Part shown: one piece after another, positions 6,690 through 10,687 of the stretch
Position numbering within the stretch: the stretch's first letter is position 1
How the letters are laid out: each line of letters begins with the position of its first letter
Assembly: GCA_964386865.1 (NCBI GenBank)
Contig: CAYLUN010000144.1
Location: 1-10,687, forward strand
From: CAYLUN01 sp964386865
GTDB lineage: Bacteria; Verrucomicrobiota; Kiritimatiellia; RFP12; UBA1067
DNA: 10,687 bases
Direction: 5' to 3'
Made by a program: the position numbers and the translations under genes
Notes under the pieces: model-generated
Seen by the model: only the letters and a program-made list of their open reading frames with translations
Database searches by the model: none
Told to the model about the DNA's origin: nothing

Positions 6690-7478
6690 TTACCCCCGAT
6701 ACTCGGCCCACTCCGGCTCGGTCGCGAAGATCCAGCGGTAGTAGTCCTGCGCCTGGAGTTTGACGGCGGCGTCCTCGTCGACCACCACGCGGCACTGCGG
6801 GTGGAGCTGAAGGGCCGTGGCCGAGACCATCGAGGTGATCGGGCCTTCGACCGCCTTGGCCACAATCTCGGCCTTGTTGCTGCCGGTGATGAGGAGAATG
6901 ACGGCGTGCGCGTCGAGGATCGTGCCCACGCCCATCGTGATCGCCCGCGTCGGCATCTCGTCCGGGTTGGCGAAGAGCGTGCGGTTGACCGCAATCGTCG
7001 AAGGCGCTAAGGCCTTTTCACGCGTGCGCGAGCGCAGGGCCGAGAGCGACTCGTTGAAGCCGATGTGGCCGTCCGAGCCGATGCCGAGGAGCTGCAGGTC
7101 GACGCCGCCGAACTCCGCGATGGTCTCCTCGTAACGGCGGCAGGCGGCCTTCACGTCGGCCGCCATGCCGTCGGGCAGGAAGGTGTTGCGGTGGTCGATG
7201 TTGATGTGGTTGAACAGGTGGTTGTCCATGTAATACCGGTACGAGCCGGAGTGGTCGGACGGGATGCCGATGTACTCGTCCAGGTTGAACGTGCGGCACA
7301 GCGAGAAGTCGAGGCCCTCTTCGCGGTGCATGCGGACGAGGCGGTCGTAGACCCGCTCCATGGTGCGGCCGGTGGCCAGCCCGAGGACGAGATGCGGCTT
7401 CTCGCGCAAGGCCTTCGCAATCAGCGACGCGACGAGCCACGCGGCGCGCTCGGCATCGGGCTGGATCACCAGTTCCAT
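6690..7478 (-). CDS. nagB: Glucosamine-6-phosphate deaminase (NagB family)
   Basis: A 262-residue protein, close to the 266 of E. coli NagB. The enzyme converts glucosamine-6-phosphate to fructose-6-phosphate and ammonia in the cytoplasm. Signature motifs are in order: LGLATGRTMERVY (phosphate-binding loop, about 32-44), FNLDEYIGI (Asp67, counterpart of the proton-shuttling Asp72 of E. coli), SYRYYMDNHLF, GIGSDGHIGFNE (Asp136, His138 and Glu143, matching the Asp141/His143/Glu148 set), then SRTR and the ITMGVGTI stretch. The start is set by GGAG 9 bases upstream (inside the last codons of the preceding oxidoreductase gene) and by MELVIQPDAE, which matches family N-termini; the frame stays open further upstream but that part is out-of-frame sequence of the neighbour. 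It is the third gene of the leftward operon, 4 bases after the oxidoreductase stop. A related sugar-phosphate isomerase activity cannot be excluded, but all key residues are present. Confidence 0.94.
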   Translation of the reverse strand: MELVIQPDAERAAWLVASLIAKALREKPHLVLGLATGRTMERVYDRLVRMHREEGLDFSLCRTFNLDEYIGIPSDHSGSYRYYMDNHLFNHINIDHRNTFLPDGMAADVKAACRRYEETIAEFGGVDLQLLGIGSDGHIGFNESLSALRSRTREKALAPSTIAVNRTLFANPDEMPTRAITMGVGTILDAHAVILLITGSNKAEIVAKAVEGPITSMVSATALQLHPQCRVVVDEDAAVKLQAQDYYRWIFATEPEWAEYRG

Positions 7479-7482
7479 ATCG

Positions 7483-8556
7483 TTACACTCCGTATTCCTT
7501 GGCGTTGACGTCGCTCGACACGAGCACCTTGCGGTCGGCGATGGCTTTCTTGAGCAGCTCCTGCTCGTCGGCCGGCGCGGCCAGCGGCAAGGCCACCTGT
7601 CCGCCCTCGGCGGCGGAGCGGCAGAGCCCGAGCATGATCTCCATGCCCTTGTAGGCGCTGTCGAAGTTGCACGCGTGAACCTTCTGCGGGTCGTCGAGCC
7701 ACTCCGCCATCTCTTGGATGTAGGGCGGCATGTCGAGGTCATAGTTCATGGCCCCGTCGCCGCTCTGGTAGCCGTCGCGGCGCGTGACGGCGCGCCAGCC
7801 GCCGTTGGTCAGCACCTCGGCGAAGCCCTCGGTGCCCTGCACGCAGATGCTGTTCTTGCCCCACCACTTCGCGACCTCGGGCTGGTCCGGCGCGCCGGCC
7901 CCGGCCTCGAAATAGCCGCGGATGTTGCCCGCGAACTGCACGACGCCTGCGAGGTAGTCGGGGGAGGGGTGGTTGTCGGTGAACTTGCCGCGGCCGGCGG
8001 CCTGCGCCATGACCCACTGCGCCTCGGGCTCGCCGGCGTACCAGCGGGCGTAGTCGATCAGGTGGCTGAGCATGTGCGTCATCCAGCCGGTGGCGGTTCC
8101 CGTCACGGTGTGGATGCGGCCGAGGGCGCCGCTGGCGGCGATTTCCTTGACCTTGCGGTAGTGGGCGCCGTAGCGGTGCTGGTGGCTGACCACGGCCTTG
8201 ACTCCGGACGCGTCGAGTAGGCGCTTGATCTCCATGCCCTCGCGGCTGGTGAGGGCGACCGGCTTCTCGAACGCGATCAGCTGGGCGCCGCTCTCGATGC
8301 CGGCTTGGATGAACGGCGTGCGGAGGTGGGGCATCGTGCAAAAACAAAAGATGTCCGGCCGGACGTCCCGCGCGAGCGCGGCGGCGTCCGTGCCGGTCTT
8401 GGGGTTACCCAGCTTCTGGGCGGCGGCCTCAAGGCGAGCCGGGTCGATGTCGCAGATGGCGGCCACCCTGAAACGGGGGTTGGCGCTGAACGCGGCGGCG
8501 TGGTGCAGGCCGCGCTTGCCCATGCCGACGACCATGACGGAGTACGGTTTACTCAT
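7483..8556 (-). CDS. Cytoplasmic Gfo/Idh/MocA family oxidoreductase
   Basis: A 357-residue protein with no signal peptide, so unlike the Tat-exported paralogue at 2787-4193 it should be cytoplasmic. The N-terminal Rossmann motif is VMVVGMGKRG (GxGxxG at 11-16) with Asp36 at the end of strand 2. The family EKP motif is at 97-99 (Lys98). HQHRYGAHY (125-133) and SHLIDY (His165, Asp168) lie in the substrate half. The aspartate usually four residues before the active-site histidine is His161, a departure from the common DxxxHxxD pattern. Members oxidise sugars, sugar phosphates or nucleotide sugars, commonly at C3. The start ATG overlaps the aminotransferase stop as ATGA (8553-8556), and nagB follows after 4 bases, so all three are one transcript. 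Placement directly after a sugar aminotransferase suggests it supplies the keto substrate, as in the WbpB/WbpE or NtdC/NtdA pairs; this role is inferred. Confidence 0.92.
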   Translation of the reverse strand: MSKPYSVMVVGMGKRGLHHAAAFSANPRFRVAAICDIDPARLEAAAQKLGNPKTGTDAAALARDVRPDIFCFCTMPHLRTPFIQAGIESGAQLIAFEKPVALTSREGMEIKRLLDASGVKAVVSHQHRYGAHYRKVKEIAASGALGRIHTVTGTATGWMTHMLSHLIDYARWYAGEPEAQWVMAQAAGRGKFTDNHPSPDYLAGVVQFAGNIRGYFEAGAGAPDQPEVAKWWGKNSICVQGTEGFAEVLTNGGWRAVTRRDGYQSGDGAMNYDLDMPPYIQEMAEWLDDPQKVHACNFDSAYKGMEIMLGLCRSAAEGGQVALPLAAPADEQELLKKAIADRKVLVSSDVNAKEYGV

Positions 8557-9677
8557 GCGTTGGCCTTGTCCCACTCCATGCACTTCTGGATCGTGAAGTC
8601 GACCTCGGCCTCGGTCAGCTCCGGGAACATCGGCAGGCTGACGCACGAGGCGGCGTTGCGCTCCGCGTTCTTCATCTTGCCCACGATGCGCGCCTGCTTG
8701 CCCCACGGGAAGCCAGCCTGCTGGGTGATGGTGATGGGGTAGTGGCACTTGGCGTCGATGCCGTTGTCGTTGAGGAACTTCAGAAGCTCGTCGCGCTTGG
8801 CCGGGTTCACGGTCTCGATGACATAGAGATGGAAGATGTGACGCCCGCCGGGCACTTCGTACGGCAGCGTAAAGCTCTTCGCCTTCTTCAGGCCCTTGGT
8901 GTAGCGCTTCGCCAGCTTGCGGCGCTGGTTGTTGCCCGCGTGGATGTGCTTCAGCTTGGCGCTCAGGATGCCCGCGTGGATGTCGTCCAGGCGGCTGTTG
9001 AAGCCGAAGCTGTGCTGCGAGCGCTTCTCGGAGCCGTGGTTGCGCATCTTGCGGACCAGGCGGTCGATCTCGGGGTTGTTGGTGATGACCATGCCGCCGT
9101 CGCCGAAGGTGCCGAGGTTCTTCTGGATGATGAAGCTGGTGGTCGCCGCGTCGCTCAGCTCGCCGACCCGGAAATCGGGGCCGGCTGAGTCGATCGCCTG
9201 GGCGTTGTCTTCGATCACGAAGAGCTTGTGCTTCTTGGCGATCTTGCTGATCGCACGCATGTCGGCGCACTGGCCGTACAGGTGCACGGGGATGATCGCC
9301 TTGGTCTTCGGGGTGATCGCCGCCTTGATCTTCTTGGGGTCGATGCACTTCGTCAGCGGGTCGCAGTCGACGAACACGGCGGTCGCGCCGGTGAACCAGA
9401 TGGCTTCGGCCGTGGCGAAGAAGGTGTTGGTGTGGGTGATGACCTCGTCGCCGGGGCCGACGCCGAGGGCGAGCAGGCAGAGCCAGATCGCGTCGGTGCC
9501 ATTGCCCACGCCGATCGCGTACGTGCTCTGCGAAAACTTGGCGAACTCGGCTTCGAACTTCTTGAGCATCGGGCCCATGACGTATTCGCCGCTCTCGATC
9601 ACCGTCTTGATGTTGGCGTCGATCTCGGACTTCATGTTGGTGTACTGGCGGACATGTCCGTAAAAGGGAACCTTCAT
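8553..9677 (-). CDS. DegT/DnrJ/EryC1/StrS family PLP-dependent sugar aminotransferase
   Basis: A 374-residue cytoplasmic enzyme of fold-type I that transfers an amino group, usually from glutamate, to a keto sugar. Visible motifs are YVMGPMLKKFEAEFA, IGVGNGTDAI (55-64, PLP phosphate binding), VITHTNTFFATAEA, VHLYGQCADM, VIEDNAQA (Asp157 and Gln160 contacting the cofactor), SFIIQKNLGTFGDGG with Lys186 as the PLP lysine, then NSRLDDIHAGIL, and CHYPI near the end. The overall pattern is nearest to the DesV/FdtB/QdtB/WbpE type, which aminate 3-keto sugars, rather than ArnB or perosamine synthase, but this rests on pattern recall. It is the first gene of the leftward operon. An excellent Shine-Dalgarno, AAAGGAG, lies at 9692-9686 on the minus strand, 8 bases before ATG. 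The promoter and candidate operator are just upstream. The substrate could be a sugar phosphate or a nucleotide sugar; no nucleotide-sugar gene is in the window. Confidence 0.93.
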   Translation of the reverse strand: MKVPFYGHVRQYTNMKSEIDANIKTVIESGEYVMGPMLKKFEAEFAKFSQSTYAIGVGNGTDAIWLCLLALGVGPGDEVITHTNTFFATAEAIWFTGATAVFVDCDPLTKCIDPKKIKAAITPKTKAIIPVHLYGQCADMRAISKIAKKHKLFVIEDNAQAIDSAGPDFRVGELSDAATTSFIIQKNLGTFGDGGMVITNNPEIDRLVRKMRNHGSEKRSQHSFGFNSRLDDIHAGILSAKLKHIHAGNNQRRKLAKRYTKGLKKAKSFTLPYEVPGGRHIFHLYVIETVNPAKRDELLKFLNDNGIDAKCHYPITITQQAGFPWGKQARIVGKMKNAERNAASCVSLPMFPELTEAEVDFTIQKCMEWDKANA

Positions 9678-9719
9678 CGCGTTGACTCCTTTGGTTTCAG
9701 ATAACTACAACTGTCAGGT

Positions 9720-9748
9720 ATTATGCTGAAGGGTGTGGAAAACGTCAA
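9720..9748 (-). promoter_or_regulatory. Sigma-70 promoter of the leftward aminotransferase-oxidoreductase-nagB operon
   Basis: On the minus strand, TTGACG (9748-9743) and CATAAT (9725-9720) are separated by exactly 17 bases; each matches the sigma-70 consensus at 5 of 6 positions. Transcription would start near 9713 and give a leader of about 36 bases that includes the AAAGGAG ribosome binding site before ATG 9677. It is the best promoter I found in the window and is correctly placed for the operon. Confidence 0.75.
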
Positions 9749-9762
9749 CCCCCGTTTTCCAC
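9735..9762. promoter_or_regulatory. Perfect 10+10 bp inverted repeat over the -35 box, probable operator
   Basis: GTGGAAAACG (9735-9744) is exactly inverted as CGTTTTCCAC (9753-9762), with an 8-base spacer. The left half overlaps the first bases of the -35 hexamer (9743-9748) and the spacer contains the rest. A dimeric regulator bound here would block RNA polymerase, so repression is the simplest reading. No regulator gene is in the window, and I do not recognise the site as that of a specific known family. Confidence 0.65.
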
Positions 9763-10081
9763 TTGCACCTCCATGCTGCTGCGCGAATTCCTCGACACTC
9801 ATTCCCCGGTTGCTGATGAGCGGTCATTAGGAAGGCCATGATATCCCGGCTGGCTCTGTCTATGGTGTGCTTATCGGCCGCCCCTGTTTTTCAGTGCCGT
9901 GCTCTAACGGCGTTGTGTATTGTGAGAATGCGGTGATCGGTCTAGGTAACATCAATCGGCCGCCGACACATCGCCAAAGGAATTAGCAGCGAAAAACAGC
10001 TTGCGTATCTTCACAATCGTCGGTCTAAGCCTGCGGGTGTTGGCCGGTGATAGGCTTGAGGCGGAAGCGGTTCGCACAGAC

Positions 10082-10111
10082 GGCTCGCGGGGACGCTCGC
10101 CGGCGCGAGCC
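10082..10111. repeat. GC-rich palindromic repeat
   Basis: GGCTCGCG (10082-10089) is inverted exactly as CGCGAGCC (10104-10111) around a 14-base loop. A competing inner hairpin pairs GCTCGC (10095-10100) with GCGAGC (10105-10110) around CGGC. The right arm can therefore pair with either of two left partners. It looks like one unit of a dispersed intergenic repeat, which only a genome-wide count could show. Confidence 0.55.
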
Positions 10112-10134
10112 TTGCCGAAACGACCAGCATCGCA

Positions 10135-10189
10135 GGGAGGGACGGCTTCCACGCCGTCCGCGGCGGCCGGGGTGGAGCCCGGCCCTCCC
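10135..10189. repeat. Double-hairpin repeat with outer inverted ends
   Basis: Outer ends GGGAGGG (10135-10141) and CCCTCCC (10183-10189) are complementary. Inside are two adjacent perfect 7 bp hairpins: GGACGGC/GCCGTCC (10140-10146, 10153-10159) with loop TTCCAC, and GGCCGGG/CCCGGCC (10165-10171, 10178-10184) with loop GTGGAG. The two halves are diverged inverted copies of one unit, and their loops are complementary over CCAC/GTGG. It is probably a dispersed palindromic element; no function can be assigned from sequence. Confidence 0.75.
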
Positions 10190-10274
10190 GAGCCGCTCAC
10201 GCCCAAGCAACGCGCTGATGAAGAATCTCGCGGCCTCATCCGCTATCTCCGTCCCGCGGTATCAGCACCCGCAT

Positions 10275-10333
10275 GTTGTACCGGCTTCAGCCGGCCCGCA
10301 GCAAGGCAAGTAGCCGCCTGAAGGCGGTACAAC
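10275..10333. repeat. Second REP-like repeat pair, inverted, with compensatory changes
   Basis: The copy at 10275-10296 has the same core as the pair at 6507-6584 (CCGGCTTCAGCCGG after GTTGTA). Its partner at 10312-10333 is inverted and has core CCGCCTGAAGGCGG followed by TACAAC. The copies differ within the core at two positions that pair with each other in the small hairpin, so pairing is kept while sequence changes. The GTTGTA/TACAAC tails face outward here, the opposite of the left pair. The spacer is 15 bases. Confidence 0.85.
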
Positions 10334-10514
10334 GTACGAGGAAACCGTCCTCAGTCTGCCGACCTCTGACCTCTCTCCCGAACACCTCCCTTGGCCCTCT
10401 TCCCTCGCCGACCAGATCGCCCTCGTGCGCGGTGTGATCCGCCAGACCTTGTGTCAACCGCCAGACGGCGCAGACCCAAAAATAGCGCTCTCCTGCGACG
10501 ACGTGCTCGGCTGG

Positions 10515-10687
10515 TCATGTTTGTTTCTTCAGCGCGGCTGCCCATTGGGCGATGCGGCCGCGAATGTCATCACGAATCCCGCGCACGCCAACCATCTTCT
10601 CCTCGTCCGTCCCCGACAGGCTGGCGGGATCAGGGAAACTCCAATCCAGTCGCTGCGTTATCCCCGCGAAAATCGGACACCGCTCCG
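10515..10687 (-). CDS. arsC: C-terminal part of arsenate reductase ArsC (thioredoxin-coupled, low-molecular-weight phosphatase fold)
   Basis: The last 56 codons and TGA stop of a leftward gene; the start lies beyond the right edge. The peptide contains RCPIFAGITQRLDWSFPDPA, then SGTDEEKM and RGIRDDIRGRIAQW. This matches the tail of B. subtilis-type ArsC (CPMTPPHVKREHWGFDDPA, GTEEEK, RDEIGNRL as I recall it) nearly position by position. ArsC reduces arsenate to arsenite; the visible cysteine in the CP pair should be the last of its redox cysteines, which passes electrons to thioredoxin. The active-site CxxxxxR loop and the other cysteines are outside the window. The permease at 4935-6365 is also of an arsenic-linked family but is separated from this gene by the amino-sugar operon. 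No strong terminator follows the stop. Confidence 0.88.
   Translation of the reverse strand, partial: ERCPIFAGITQRLDWSFPDPASLSGTDEEKMVGVRGIRDDIRGRIAQWAAALKKQT

Larger units (their letters stand above)
9763..10514. other. Long gene-poor region with several palindromic repeats
   Basis: These 752 bases lie between the leftward operon promoter and the arsC stop. Open frames are short and lack consistent third-position GC or recognisable motifs. From 9763 to about 10080 base composition is closer to even than in the genes, and I see only a 10-base direct repeat, ATCGGCCGCC (9873-9882 and 9955-9964). From 10082 to 10333 three unlike palindromic repeats follow one another and are listed separately. 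From 10334 to 10514 there is C-rich sequence with a direct repeat CCGCCAGAC (10439-10447, 10458-10466). I saw no tRNA, rRNA or CRISPR array. It may be a landing zone for small repeats or the remains of lost genes. Confidence 0.55.

Noticed and set aside
7479..7742. N-terminal extension of the nagB frame to an upstream ATG
   Set aside because: The extension is out-of-frame sequence of the preceding oxidoreductase gene; GGAG and the family N-terminus place the start at 7478.
8557..9348. N-terminal extension of the leftward oxidoreductase frame
   Set aside because: It lies wholly inside the aminotransferase gene and reads as Arg/Gln/Pro-rich sequence; the Rossmann motif begins right after the ATG at 8556.
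9674..9802. 42-codon minus-strand frame starting MSVEEFAQQHGG
   Set aside because: It overlaps the promoter and operator, lacks a good ribosome binding site and soon loses any coding character.
9813..9819. CTGATGA word suggesting a hammerhead ribozyme core
   Set aside because: No matching GAAA segment or surrounding stems were found.
9763..10514. Search for tRNA genes or a CRISPR array in the long gap
   Set aside because: No cloverleaf with a TTCGA-type arm and no regularly spaced direct repeats were visible.

Overview
This is a GC-rich bacterial window with high third-position GC in its genes. The gene content is typical of the PVC superphylum (Planctomycetota, Verrucomicrobiota, Lentisphaerota, Kiritimatiellota): a secreted HEAT-repeat protein ending in a DUF1080 / 3-keto-disaccharide hydrolase domain, a Tat-exported Gfo/Idh/MocA oxidoreductase, a small secreted SGNH hydrolase, and gene-free stretches carrying short palindromic repeats. 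The placement comes from gene content and cannot be settled without homology searches.

Layout. Positions 1-74 hold the last codons of a rightward gene, followed by a long imperfect hairpin (84-132). A rightward block follows: the HEAT + DUF1080 protein (164-2779), the Tat-exported oxidoreductase (2787-4193), an SGNH/GDSL-type hydrolase (4273-4935), and a COG0701/ArsP-type permease (4935-6365) whose start codon overlaps the hydrolase stop. A gene-free convergent gap (6366-6689) contains a pair of inverted palindromic repeats. A compact leftward operon runs from 9677 to 6690: a DegT-type sugar aminotransferase, a cytoplasmic Gfo/Idh/MocA oxidoreductase (ATGA overlap) and a NagB-type glucosamine-6-phosphate deaminase (4-base gap). 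It has a strong Shine-Dalgarno, a near-consensus sigma-70 promoter, and a perfect 10+10 bp inverted repeat lying over the -35 box. From 9763 to 10514 there is no convincing gene but three different palindromic repeats. The right edge (10515-10687) is the C-terminus of a leftward thioredoxin-type arsenate reductase (ArsC).

How the genes may work together. The first two rightward genes fit a periplasmic oxidise-then-cleave glycoside pathway: a Gfo/Idh/MocA enzyme makes a 3-keto sugar and the DUF1080 protein breaks the glycosidic bond. The leftward operon pairs another oxidoreductase with an aminotransferase of the kind that usually acts on 3-keto sugars, plus a NagB-type enzyme, so it may make or recycle an amino-sugar phosphate (kanosamine-like or GlcN-6-P). 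The permease and arsC are both of arsenic-resistance types but are separated by the amino-sugar operon. That operon is bracketed by related palindromic repeats, so insertion into an ars locus is possible. These links are inference; the individual family assignments are much firmer.
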